Shown: positions 20,675 to 31,567 of the stretch, in pieces | Numbering within the stretch: position 1 is the first letter of the stretch | How the letters are laid out: each line of letters starts with the position of its first letter | NCBI RefSeq assembly: GCF_963259705.1 | Contig: NC_081846.1 | Span: 95,120,641 to 95,184,640, forward strand | DNA from: Myotis daubentonii | Taxonomy: Eukaryota; Chordata; Mammalia; Chiroptera; Vespertilionidae | Direction: 5' to 3' | Length of the DNA stretch: 64,000 bases | Notes under the pieces: model-generated | Told to the model about the DNA's origin: nothing | Seen by the model: the letters and a program-made list of their open reading frames with translations, nothing else | Databases searched by the model: none | Made by a program: the position numbers and the translations under genes

Positions 20675-22831
20675 TTTTTAATTAAATCTTTATTGTTCAG
20701 ATTATTACATTTGTTCCTCTTTTTTCCCCCCCATAACTCCCCTCCACCCAGAGCCCACCCCACCCTCCGCCCTCACTCCCCACCCACTGTCCTCATCCAT
20801 AGGTGCACGATTTTTGTCCAGTCTCTTCCCGCATCTCCCACACCCCTTTCCTCCCCAAGAATAGTCAGTCCATTCCCTTTCCATGCCCCTGATTCTATTA
20901 TATTCACCAGTTCATTCTGTTCATCAGATTATTTATTCACTTGATTCTTAGATTCACTTGTTGATAGATGCATGTTTGTTGTTCATAATTTGTATCTTTA
21001 CGTCTTTCTTCTTCTTCCTCTTCTTAAAGAATACCTTTCAGCATTTCATATAATACTGGTTTGGTGGTGATGAACTCCTTTAGCTTTTCCTTATCTGTGA
21101 AGCTCTTTATCTGACCTTCAATTCTGAATGATAGCTTTGCTGGGTAAAGTAATCTGGTTGTAGGTTCTTGCTATTCATCACTTTGAATATTTCTTGCCAC
21201 TCCCTTCTGGCCTGCAAAGTTTCTGTTGAGAAATCAGCTGACAGTCGTATGGGTACTCCCTTGTAGGTAATAACTGTTTTTCTCTTGCTGCTTTTAAGAT
21301 TCTCTCTTTGTCTTTTGCTCTTGGCATTTTAATTATGATGTGTCTTGGTGTGGTCCTCTTTGGATTCCTTTTGTTTGGGGTTCTCTGTGCTTCCTGGACT
21401 TGTAAGTCTATTTCTTTCACCAGGTAGGGGAAGTTTTCTGTCATGCTTTCTTCAAATCGGTTTTCAATATCTTGCTCTCTCTCTTCTTCTGGCACCCCCA
21501 TAACTCAGATGTTGGTATGCTTGAAGTTGTCCCAGAGGCTCCTTACACTATCTTCATATTTTTGGATTCTTTTTTCTTTTTGCTTTTCCAGTTGGGTGAT
21601 TTTTGCTTCTTTGTAGTTCAAATCTTTGACTTGATTCTTGTGATCCTCTAGTCTGCTGTTGGAACTCTGCATAATATCCTTTATTTCAGTCAGTGTATGC
21701 TTAATTTCTAGTTGGTCCTTTTTTATAACCTCGAGGGTCTCACTAGATTTCTTGAGGGTCTCACTAAATTTATTGGCGGTTTCTAGAAAATTCTTGAAAA
21801 ACCTTGTAACTGTGGTTTTGAACTCTATATCTAGTAGTTTGCTTTCCTCCATTTCTGTCATTTGTGACCTGTTTCTTTATCTCCACATTTTTTATGCTTC
21901 CCTGTGATGATAGAGTGTCTTTCTGTGTTAGGTGTCCTGTAAGGCCCAGTGGCTCAGCCTCCCCAATTACCTGAGGTGGACACTCTTGGTGCACCCCTTT
22001 GTGGGCTTTGTGCGCAGTCTTGTTGTAGTTAAGCCTTGATTGTTGTAGGTATCACTGGGAGGAATTGACCACTAGGCCAATTGGCTGTGAGAATCAGCTG
22101 TGTCTGCAGTGGGAGAAATGCTCTGCTGGAGACACCCTTATGGGGCAAGACTTGCTTCAGTGGGGCTTTGGTGCTCACTGAGTCTGCCCCCTGAGTGTGT
22201 CCCTTATGGATCTGAGGAGTTGTAATCTGGATGGTCCCACTCTGACCACTGGGTACACTGGCTCCTGGATCTCTAAGGAGGTGCTAATTTAGCCTCTTCC
22301 TGAGGCTACCCAGCAGGAGCTATGGAGAGATCTGCAGATTCCTCCTCTTTGTTTGGGGTTTGGAGGTGCCCAGACGAGGTCCAGCTGTGAAGCAATGCAA
22401 GCTTCTGTGGGGCCTTGGGCCTTCTTTTGGAAGTTCTGGGTCTCTCTGACTCAGCTGCAGTTTGTTAGGTAATTTTCAGGTTGCAAAGGGCCAGGCCTTT
22501 CATATGCAAAAGCCTCTGTGCACAGCTTGGGTGGGGCAGGGTCTCAGGGGATCAATAGGGCGGAGCAAACAGCTACGGCTGCTCCTCAGTCCTACCCTAA
22601 GAGGCCCCGAGTCTCAGTGTCCTGGTAATCACTGCAAGCACCTCTGAGAGAAAGCTGCCCTTGAGTTCTGCCCAATTCCAGACAGTCCAATTTCTCCCCG
22701 TATGCGTCTGGGTCCCCAGAGACTCACCCGGAACTGGAGTTCAGAGCAGTTGGGAGCTTGTATCTCCCTCCCGATTGAAAAAGACAACCGCGTCCTCAGC
22801 CGCCAGCCCTCTCCACGTGCGCGGCGTCCTC
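20675..22831 (-). mobile_element. ORF1-only L1 (half-L1, type A), 5'-truncated
   Basis: Minus-strand half-L1 with the type A 3'UTR at the left. Exact direct repeats tagccttagaatctt at 20660-20674 and 22832-22846 bound it. The 5' end is truncated inside the 5'UTR (ends near ctccacgtgcgcggcgtcc), a usual outcome of incomplete reverse transcription. ORF1 is broken. Confidence 0.9.
21024..21888 (-). pseudogene. L1 ORF1 pseudogene of the half-L1
   Basis: The start codon at 21888-21886 is conserved, but codon 4 is TAA where the sisters have CAA. A TGA stop lies near 21502 (TNI followed by stop) and a frameshift near 21270 alters the segment after KAAREKQ. The C-terminus is readable to the stop at 21026-21024. 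Landmarks PRHIIIKMPRAKDK and QDIENRFEE remain. Confidence 0.85.
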
Positions 22832-22846
22832 TAGCCTTAGAATCTT

Positions 22847-23479
22847 ATCTCACACTAACTCAGCACAGAAAGCCCACACAGAGCAGGCCCAGAGGATTCC
22901 CGATGTTCATACACCAGTGAAGATCAATCAGTAACCAAAGTTACATTGCAGACACACAGACAACTCTCACTAGCTAAGATTCCTAATATCTGGCACCCTG
23001 AGAGAGAGAGAGAGCAGGAAGAGTGCCCAAGATTAGGAATTCTCAGCAGCTGCTGGGACGTTCCTGCAATCTCTGCTATGTGTTCAGCCTGCCACAAATA
23101 TCTAGGCCCCTCAAAGCGGGATGTGCCCCATCTTTAAACAAATTAAATCAAACAACAGAGACACAAAACATCAACAGAAACACTCTTACATACAATATTT
23201 ATAGGCACCCACAACCCACAGGTAAAAGCTTCACACCATGCTCTTTGTCCAGCCACAGACATCACAGAATGCCCTGCATAAAAAACCCCACAAAAGCAGA
23301 GCAATGTCTCCTGTCCCAGTTCAGTGACTGTCCTTCCCCTCCCCGCCCAACCCCCCTCACCCTGCCCTCTCAGAACCTCAGCATTCTCCCCAGTGGACTA
23401 TCCAGGGTGCAGGAAGCCACTGCATGCCAACACTATCATGAACGCAGGAGGCCAGTGGACCTTGAGCGTTAGCAGGACT
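22847..23479. other. unassigned sequence
   Basis: AC- and A-rich sequence with a short GA run near 23000. There is no domain in any frame, and possibly more decayed repeat DNA adjoining the LTR-like block to the right. Confidence 0.4.
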
Positions 23480-23700
23480 TACGCTCATATTGAGATCATG
23501 GTGACTCGAAGCAATTTCCTGATCTGATAGCCTCCAAGTAAATGTTTACTGGACCTTATTGATCTTTACTGACCTTTGAGACGGTCTGTCTGCTACGTTC
23601 CTGTCGTGCTTTACTGAGGGCAAGATGTGTGTCTAAAACTGAACTAAAGTGGACTAGGCCAGGACTCAGTGTGTCTCTTCAAGAAAGAGGCTCCACCTGG
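23480..23700 (+). mobile_element. LTR-like fragment
   Basis: The stretch at about 23505-23610 (aagcaatttcctgatc, then ttactgacctttgagacggt and ctgtctgctac) matches, in reverse orientation, the block at 33.6-33.75 kb, where an AATAAAAGG signal follows. Two dispersed copies make this a repeat. The LTR assignment rests on the second copy's poly-A signal. Confidence 0.5.
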
Positions 23701-23728
23701 CCCCCACCCCTTAATAGTTCATATTTTT

Positions 23729-24169
23729 TAAAAAGTATATTTTTATTGATTTCAGAGAGAAAGGGAGAGGGAGGGAGAGATAGAAACATCAATGATGAGA
23801 GAGAATCACTGATCGGCTGCCTCCTACAAAACCCCTACTAGGGATTGAGCCTGCAACCCAGGCATGTGCTCTTGACCAGAATCGAACCTGGGACCCTTCA
23901 GTCCTCAGGCCGACACTCTATCCCAGCCGTGGGCAAACTATGGCCCGCGGGCCGGATCCGGCCCGTTTGAAATGAATAAAACTAAAAAAAAAAAAAAAAA
24001 CCGTACCCTTTTATGTAATGATGTTTACTTTGAATTTATATTAGTTCACACACACACTCCATCCATGCTTTTGTTCCGGCCCTCCGGTCCAGTTTAAGAA
24101 CCCATTGTGGACCTCGAGTCAAAAAGTTTGCCCACCCCTGCATATCCACTGAGCCAAACCAGCTAGGGC
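23729..24169 (-). mobile_element. Ves SINE interrupted by a hAT MITE
   Basis: Minus-strand Ves SINE with near-exact direct repeats aatagttcatattttt (23713-23728) and aataattcatattttt (24170-24185). A 207-bp hAT MITE splits its tRNA-like head at 23934-24140. Confidence 0.9.
23934..24140 (-). mobile_element. hAT MITE
   Basis: Inverted termini cagccgtgggcaaacta and agtttgcccacccctg. The interior (ggccggatccggcccgtttg, then a poly-A run) is a non-autonomous hAT family with no coding capacity. The left target copy is ctctatcc and the right copy catatcca, consistent with a duplicated 8-mer that later changed by an indel. Confidence 0.8.
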
Positions 24170-24185
24170 AATAATTCATATTTTT

Positions 24186-25402
24186 GTCTAGCATTTTCAT
24201 TTGTGCGTCAGCCCCTCCTTCAGGTCCTCAACCTCGCAGTGCAGGTCGCGGCTCCAGGTGAACGTCTTTTCTAGGCCTAGAACTTTCGTTTCCCATCCCC
24301 AGACCGTTCCTTGTGGATATTCTATGTGTCCTATGTGCTCAATCCCCCTCCTAGAGATTTCTTGCACTTCCCAGGATCCGCTGTGTCCCTCTGGCCATTT
24401 TCCTCTTGGGAGAACGGAACTGCAAATCAGAACTCCACACTCTCTTCATGTCTAGGACACATCCCGGTCATATACACTCAACCTCTGAGAATACCCAATC
24501 ACCAAGGTAGTACTTATGCCCAATTTCCCACCTTGGCCCATGCATGAGGTTTGCCAGGCTGCAGCATTGTGTCCCTGTTCCCCCTGCGCGCCCCCCTCCC
24601 CCTCACACCTCCCACCCTGCCCATGACATTTTTGCCATCTTTTGAAGAAAAATAGTCTCAGGCCTGTTCTATGGTGTCCACGAAGAGATGGGACTCAGAC
24701 AAGGAGGCCACCCAAAATCGGGTAGGACACGTCTCTCCTTCAACCAGACCCCCTTCTCCACATGCACAAAGATCCTGGACGAGCCTCCAAATAGTGAGAA
24801 ATGCTCACCCGTCTGAATTAAAATAATGGGGACAGAAGTATGGAGAAAATGAGACTTTTAATATGTTCTTGAGAGCAGGTTTCTGTCCAGTTGCACAGGC
24901 ACACCTCGGGCAGTGAACAGAGCCTGTTTATTCCGTCCCTCCTCCGGTTCCTCATTGGCTGCGTGCTATGGGGTCCCCCGTTTCCTCCTACATCACCTAG
25001 GGCTTGCTGTCTCCCCTTGGGCCATTTAAAAAATTGAGCTGAAGCCTTTTCTAGTTGCCTCCACCTCCGCCTGTCTAGTTGCGGCAGATACCTCGGGGGT
25101 TTCCACCATGATGCTGGCCCATGTCCACTGTTCTTTGTTCTTACCTCCTGCTCCCTCCTCCCTACACTCTGTCTGCTCTGGGGAGACTCAGCAGCTGTTT
25201 CCGTCAGAAGCCGACCGTGCGGGAGATGGGTCTCAGAGGCCGTACCCTACATCACTGGTGTCCTTGTTCTTCTGTGGACCTCAGGGCCTCCAAGTCCATC
25301 AGAGGGGCCCTAACAATGTGGGAGCAGAAGACTGCAGCCCTGTTCCCTCCATTCAGGTGCATCTCGGCTCCTGGCCCTTTCCGGAGACCAGCTATATCCA
25401 CC
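24186..25402. other. unique sequence, no gene identified
   Basis: No recognisable repeat or domain. The open frames at 25.1-25.6 kb run into the palindromic hAT element and are chance. Confidence 0.4.
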
Positions 25403-25652
25403 CAGGATTGTGGTCAGCAAACCGTGGCTCGCGAGCCACATGCGGCTCTTTGGCCCCTTGAGTGTGGCTCTTCCACAAAATACCACGTGCAGGCATGCAC
25501 ATACAGTGCGATTGAAACTTTGTGGCCCATGCGCAGAAGTCAGTATTTTGTGGAAGAGCCGGTATTTTGTGGAAGAGCCACACTCAAGGGGCCAAAGAGC
25601 CGCATGTGGCTCGTGAGCCGTGGTTTGCCGAGCCGCAGTTTGTCGACCACTG
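25403..25652. mobile_element. palindromic hAT MITE with long inverted repeats
   Basis: The left arm (tggctcgcgagccacatgcg, then gctctttggccccttgag) is repeated in inverse at the right end (ctcaaggggccaaagagccg, then catgtggctcgtgagcc). The right terminus is ttgtcgaccactg. The arms of about 80 bp would fold into a hairpin. A short duplication ggtttgccgagccgcagttt near 25622 makes the right end irregular. There is no coding capacity. Confidence 0.75.
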
Positions 25653-26129
25653 GTAGGTGAATAAGTGCAGCATCAGGCCAAAATGTCCCTCATCTGGCAA
25701 TGAGGCCAGATCATTTTAGACTGAGATTGTTTTAGACTGTTTTAGGTTTTTCTGAAAAAGGAGGTCATTTTCAGGATACTGTGTTGATGGCACTTGGTGT
25801 AAATGGACAGTATGGCCTCCCCAGGTCCTTATCCCATGTGCGCAGTTTCTCCTCACCAGGTCTGTTAGCCAGTGTGTCTTACCTGTCATTATGGGTGTTG
25901 AACACTGTGCCTGTGGTGTACATGCAGTTTGGGGAGTCTCCTCAGCCCACACCACCTCTTTTGGTGTGAGCACCTGACCCAAGTTGGGCAAATCAGGTCA
26001 TCTCCCTCACTCATTTGGAACTGAACCCAGACAACTGTGATTGCACCTGAACCAAGAGAATATGTAGGGCACGTGGCTTGGGGCAGCTGCTTTGGGCCAT
26101 TTGCTTATAGAAGAGGAGAGTGATGGGAA

Positions 26130-26195
26130 GGAAGGGGAATGAGACAGAGAGGGAGAGAGAGGGAGAGAGAGAGGGAGAGAGAGAGAGAGAGAGAA
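26130..26195. repeat. (GA)n-rich low-complexity tract
   Basis: Imperfect gaga/ggga repeats, possibly the remains of a SINE tail region. Confidence 0.85.
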
Positions 26196-26419
26196 GGCAA
26201 GACAAAAAAATAGGCAGGTGGAAGCAAGAATGAGAGGCCAGGCTGGGAGGAGGGAGCTTCCTTGCTGTTCTGGAGGCTGGCTGTCAGCCCTGCCTGGAGC
26301 TCTGGAAGTACTACGTCCTTACTCTTCTCTGTGGCCAGGCAGGAAAGGGTTAACCAGCAGCCCGCATTGCCCAAGCCCTGCACATTCCACATAGAAGGCC
26401 TGTCCTCGGAAATCTTAGA

Positions 26420-26902
26420 CTACCAGAGGCCCAGTGCACAAAAATTTGTGCACTCGGGGCGGCGGGGGGGGGGGGGGAGGTCCCTCAGCCCGGCTTGTGC
26501 CCTCTCTCAGTCTGGGACCCTTTGGGGGATGTTCACCTTCTGGCTTAGGCCTGCTCCCCAGGGGATTGGGCCTAAGCTGGCAATCAGACATCCCTTTGGC
26601 AGCCCAGCAGCCCTCGGGGGATGTCCACTTGCCAGCGGGGAGCAGGCCTAAACTGCAGTCTGACATCCTTAGCGCTGCTGACGAGGCAGGAGAGGCTCCC
26701 ACCACCACCGCTGTACTGGCAGCCATCAGCCTGGCTTGTGGCTGAGCAGAGCTCCCCCATGTGGGAGCGACCTGACCACCAGGGGGCAGCTCCTGTATTG
26801 AGCGTCTGCCCCCTGGTGGTCAGTGTGTGTCATAGTGACCAGTCATTCCCAGTCGTTCTGTTGTTAAGATCAGTTTGCATATTACCCTTTTACTACATAG
26901 GA
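26420..26902 (-). mobile_element. non-autonomous Helitron (HeliBat-like)
   Basis: On minus the element starts TCCTATGTAGTAAAAGG (26902) and ends at 26420 with a GTAG in place of CTAG. It is preceded by hairpin AGTGCACA...TGTGCACT (26433-26454). Interior CCCCTGGTGGTC blocks and AT-rich 5' sequence match the other Helitrons. Its 5' end touches the 3' end of the next element. Confidence 0.82.
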
Positions 26903-27490
26903 TAGAGGCCGGGTGCACGGGTGGGGGCCGGCTGGTTTGCCCTGAAGGGTGTCCCGGATCAGGGCGGGGGTCCCGCTTGGGTGCCTGGCCAGCCTGGGTG
27001 AGGGGCTGATGGCTGTTTGCAGCTGGTCACACCCCCTACAGGGTGGGGATCCCCACTGGGGTGCCTGGCCAGCCTGGATGAGGGGCTGAGGGTTTTCAGG
27101 CTGGCCAAGCCCGCCGGCGACTGAAGCTCCCAGCCTCTCCTTTTTTTCTTTTTTTTTTATTTTATTCTAGGATTTATTTACCTTCTATAATTGAAACTTT
27201 GTTGCCGCTCCAGCTCCAAGGCCACGGCCTGCTGAAAGCAAGTATCTGGGGTTTGTTTAGCTTCTATAATTGCAACTTTGTTGCTTAGAGTGGAGCTCAG
27301 AGCCCGGCCGCAGCAGGGAGGAAGCTTGGCTTCCTCCATCACTGGAGCAAGCAAGCCTTCTGCTCGCTTCAGCTGCGTGGCTTCCGGCCGCCATCTTTGT
27401 TGGCGGTTAATTTGCATATCTTGCTGATTAGCCAATGGGAAGCGTAGCGGAGGTACGGTTAATTTCAATCTTTGTCTATTATTAGATAGG
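26903..27490 (-). mobile_element. second Helitron abutting the first
   Basis: The same minus orientation, with the 3' end (tagaggccgggtgcac on plus) immediately next to 26902. The second half of the terminal palindrome is lost. The 5' end near 27490 reads CCTATCTAATAATAGAC on minus. The interior contains repeated ggggtgcctggccagcctgg blocks (26975 and 27058). Confidence 0.7.
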
Positions 27491-28467
27491 CTTCTTCGGG
27501 CAGAGTGGTTTTGTAGCCTGAGGCCTGGCTGCACTGCACCGTTTGATCATGTAAGTTTACAGGTAGCGTGACTTACGGGGAACGCCTGCGCTTCCTCTGG
27601 GAGGGCTGGAGTCAGAGTAGCCAAAGCCAGACACACAGGTGCCACAGGCTTACATGCCTGACCCCATAAACCCCGACCCCAGCCCCGCTCAGCTTCCTGG
27701 TTGGGGACGCTTTGTTTCCACATCGTTGAGGGGAAATTTTGTCCTTGTGCATTCCACTGGGAGGGACACCTGGAAGGTGTACCTGGTTTCTCCCGGCCCC
27801 TTCCAGGTGCCTGTCCCCCTGCAGGGTTTTTCTCTGTGTCCTTTCACCGTAGTCACTGACCCTATGGGGAGTCAGCCTTGCTTGAGTCCTGTGAATCCTC
27901 CTAGTGGATCATCAAGCCTGAGGGTGGTCCTGGGAACCCCAACACGTGGCTTAGGGCGGCTTGTGCGTCTCCCTCCCTGAGGCATCCTGGAATGTGAAGC
28001 ATGTACTCTCCGGGGGTCCCAGCCAGGAATGGCATCAGCCTGGGTGACCGGAGAAGACAGTGGCCTGGAGAGGCAGCAAGTGCAGGGGGTGCCCTGAGCT
28101 GATGTGGGGCAGCCAGACCCTGGAGGCAGCCCTGGCTGCAGGAAACGCTGCTCCCAGGGCATTCCCTACAGATGGAGGCCACAGCCCTGCTCACTGTGGT
28201 CTGGCAGAGAGAGAGCCAAGGTCACCAGCCTGGTCTGCAAGGGCCTCTCACTGGCAGATTCCACAGGAAGCTCCAGGACAGGTGGTCTGCAGGCTGCACT
28301 GGGGCCTACAGGGCCGGGGGTGCAGCTGTGCTCAGGCCTGTAGTTCCTCATGGAGGCTGAGGTACAGGGTGCGGTGAGGCTGCTCTGAGCCTGCTGACCT
28401 GGGCCCAGACGCACAGCCGCAGCAGAGATCAGCAGAGGGTGGAGCTAGTGCAGCTTGGAGTCCAAGT
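27491..28467. other. unique GC-rich sequence, no gene identified
   Basis: Overlapping frames on both strands without domains. No repeat recognised. Confidence 0.4.
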
Positions 28468-29103
28468 CCCTAGGCCAGTGATGGCGAACCTATGACTCGC
28501 GAAATCATTTTGGGTGACACGCATCGACAGAGACAAAAAATTGCATAATTCAAATATCTGTCTCTCGCAACGGCCAGAGTTGGGCATCACTCAAGTAATA
28601 TTAATACTCACGTTACTCATGATCAATAATGCAATTCTGAAACCGGATGTAAACATGGACATCGGGGTTGCGTAGCAAAGATACACAGTGAAAACATCCA
28701 AGATACATTGTTCCAATATTGACACTAATATAAAAAGGTTAAGAATTGCACTATAAAGAGATTAATCTTTACTCGTGACATTTTATTTTTACTCGAGTGA
28801 CAAAATGCCCAGTTCTGGAAATGGCCTCGTGATTGTCAGCATGTGCCTGGGTAAGCTTCCCGTGCGTTCAGGTGCACTCGGCAAACGGACGCACTTGATC
28901 GCCATGTTCGTTAGGAGACAGGAGTGGAGGGTAAAGTACTTGAGCGATTTGTGGAGTGCTTTGAAGAAATTACGGTATTTATTGAGAAGAAGGATCTGGC
29001 AAACTTTCCTCAGATCAATGATCATAAGAGGGTCAGCAATTTGATGTTTTTTACAGATCTCTCTGTTCATATGAATGAACTGAACTTAAAATTACAAGGT
29101 TTT

Positions 29104-30989
29104 TGGGGAGAACCAAGATGGCGGCATAGGTTAACGCCGGAGTTTGCTGCTTTGAACAACTACTTCAAAAGGGAAACCAAAAAACGGAAGGGACATCACC
29201 CAGAACCACAGGAACGCTGGCTGAGTGGAAGTCCTACAACTAGGAGGAAAGAGAAACGCATACGGACACTCAGAGGAGGCGCAGTGCTGAAGTCAAATTC
29301 TGAGGTGCGGAGTGCGCTGAGCGGGCTGGCGGCGGAGGGCGCGGGAGGGAGTCGCAGACTCTGAGCACCAGATCCGGGCGAGTCTTTAGGGACCCAGACT
29401 CAAACGGGAGAAGCGGGACTGTCTGGCTTCGGTCAGAGCGAGTGCAGCTTTCTCTCCGAGCTTTGCAGCGGGTGCTGGGACTCAGAGAGGCAGAGCCCCT
29501 TGGGACAGGACTGAGAGCCACCATAACTGCTCTCTCCGGCCCACCCTGTTGATCCTGTGCGACCCGCCCCGCCCAAGCCCTGCACAGAGGCATTTGCCGG
29601 ATAGCCTCAGGCAAAGGCTAGATTAGCACCTCCCTAGAGGACAGAAGTTCTCTCACTGCTGACACAGCTGATTCTCATAGCCACTTGGCCTGGAGGTCAA
29701 ACCCTCCCTGGGATTAGCTACAACAATCAAGATTTATCTATAAGACTGCGAACAAAGACCACTAGGGGGTGCACCAAGGAAGCATAACAAAATGCGGAGA
29801 CAAAGAAACAGGACAAAATTGTCAAAGGAAGATATAGAGTTCAGAACCACACTTTTAAGGTCTCTCAAGAACTGTTTAGAAGCTGCCGATAAACTTAATG
29901 AGATCTACACGAAAACTAATAAGACCCTCGATCTTATATTGGGGAACCAACTAGAAATTAAGCACACACAGACTGAAATAACGAATATTATACAGACGCC
30001 CGACAGCAGACCAGAGGAGCGCAAGAATCAAGTCAATGATTTGAAATGCGAGGAAGCAAAAAACATCCAACCGGAAAAGCAAAATGAAAAAAGAATCCAA
30101 AAATGCGAGGATAGTGTAAGGAGCCTCTGGGACAGCTTCAAGCGTACCAACATCAGAATTATAGGGGTGCCAGAAGATGAGAGAGAGCAAGATATTGAAA
30201 ACCTATTTGAAGAAATAATGACAGAAAACTTCCCCCACCTGGTGAAAGAAATGGACTTACAGGTCCAAGAAGCGCGGAGAACCCCAAACAAAAGGAATCC
30301 AAAGAGGACCACACCAAGACACATCATAATTAAAATGCCAAGAGCAAAAGACAAAGAGAGAATCTTAAAAACAGCAAGAGAAAGGAACTCAGTTACCTAC
30401 AAGGGAATACCCATACGACTGTCAGCTGATTTCTCAACAGAAACTTTGCAGGCCAGAAGGGAGTGGCAAGAAATATTCAAAGTGATGAATGCCAAGAACC
30501 TACAACCAAGATTACTTTATCCAGCAAAGCTATCATTCAGAATTGAAGGTCAGATAAAGAGCTTCACAGATAAGGAAAAGCTAAAGGAGTTCATCACCAC
30601 CAAACCAGGATTATATGAAATGCTGAAAGGTATCCTTTAAGAAGAGGAAGAGGAAGAAAAAGGTAAAGATACAAATTATGAACAACAAATATGCATCTAT
30701 CAACAAGTGAATCTAAGAATCAAGTGAATAAATAATCTGATGAACAGAATGTACTGTTGATTATAATAGGATCAGGGACATAGAAAGGGAATGGACTGAC
30801 TATTCTTGGGGGGGAAAGGGGTGTGGGAGATGTGGGAAGAGACTGGACAAAAATCGTGCACCTATGGATGAGGACAGTGGGTGGGGAGTGAGGGCGGAGG
30901 GTGGGGCGGGAACTGGGAGGAGGGGAGTTATGGGGGGGAAAAAAAAGGAACAAATGTAATAATCTGAACAATAAAGATTTAATTAAAAA
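29104..30989 (+). mobile_element. ORF1-only L1 (half-L1, type A), complete and young
   Basis: Complete 5' end (GGGGAGAACCAAGATGGCGG), 5'UTR, intact ORF1, a short 3'UTR and an AATAAAGATTTAATTAA-plus-A tail. Exact direct repeats aaaattacaaggtttt at 29088-29103 and 30990-31005 bound it. It is nearly the same sequence as the copy at 4847-6740 and lies in a hAT transposase. Confidence 0.92.
29792..30640 (+). CDS. L1 ORF1p-like RNA-binding protein, intact (282 aa)
   Basis: Uninterrupted frame starting MRRQRNRTKLSKEDIEF, about 97.5 % identical by eye to the frame at 5191-6039 (about 7 substitutions in 282). The domain layout is the same: coiled-coil N-terminal half, RRM-like segment with NIRIIGVPEDEREQDIENLF, and C-terminal domain with PRHIIIKMPRAKDKERIL and LLYPAKLSFRIEG. 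About 20 bases after the stop begins the type A 3'UTR, with no ORF2. Frame conservation with few changes implies the source lineage was recently active. Confidence 0.87.
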   Translation: MRRQRNRTKLSKEDIEFRTTLLRSLKNCLEAADKLNEIYTKTNKTLDLILGNQLEIKHTQTEITNIIQTPDSRPEERKNQVNDLKCEEAKNIQPEKQNEKRIQKCEDSVRSLWDSFKRTNIRIIGVPEDEREQDIENLFEEIMTENFPHLVKEMDLQVQEARRTPNKRNPKRTTPRHIIIKMPRAKDKERILKTARERNSVTYKGIPIRLSADFSTETLQARREWQEIFKVMNAKNLQPRLLYPAKLSFRIEGQIKSFTDKEKLKEFITTKPGLYEMLKGIL

Positions 30990-31344
30990 AAAATTACAAG
31001 GTTTTGGCAAAAGTATTGACGTTATGTTTGGATACATCAAATCTTTTGAAAGTAAACTTAAAATTTTCAAGCGAGATATTGAAACAAAAACGTATATTTT
31101 CCTCAGATAAAAAAGTATTTCGAGAAGGCCACTACAACGAGTGTAATGGAGTCCATACTTATGTACCAGAATATAGTAAACTCGTTATTTGAACAGTTCA
31201 GCCAAAGATTGGACCAATTTAGAAGCTTAGAACAGACCATTAAAATAATTAGGTATCTGGATGTAGTTGTTTACAGTACTTTGGAATTAAAGGATTTCCA
31301 ATGGATGCAAATTGACGATTTAGAGATGCAACTTGCAGATTTTC

Positions 31345-31567
31345 TTTTCTTTTTTTTTTTTATATTTTATTGATTTTTTACAGAGAGGAAGGGAGAGAGA
31401 TAGAGAGTTAGAAACATCGATGAGAGAGAAACATCGATCAGCCGCCTCCTGCACATCTCCCACTGGGGATATGCCCGCAACCCAGGCACATGCCCTTGAC
31501 CGGAATCGAACCTGGGACCCCTCAGTCCGCAGGCCGACGCTCTATCCACTGAGCCAAACCGGTTTCG
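31345..31567 (-). mobile_element. Ves SINE
   Basis: Minus-strand Ves SINE with exact 17-bp repeats gcaacttgcagattttc at 31328-31344 and 31568-31584, inserted into the hAT transposase remnant. Confidence 0.93.

Noticed and set aside
22676..22831. Possible captured host exon upstream of the 20.7-kb half-L1
   Set aside because: The same sequence is in the 5'UTR of the other half-L1s (for example 11580-11690 and 58880-58922), so it belongs to the element.
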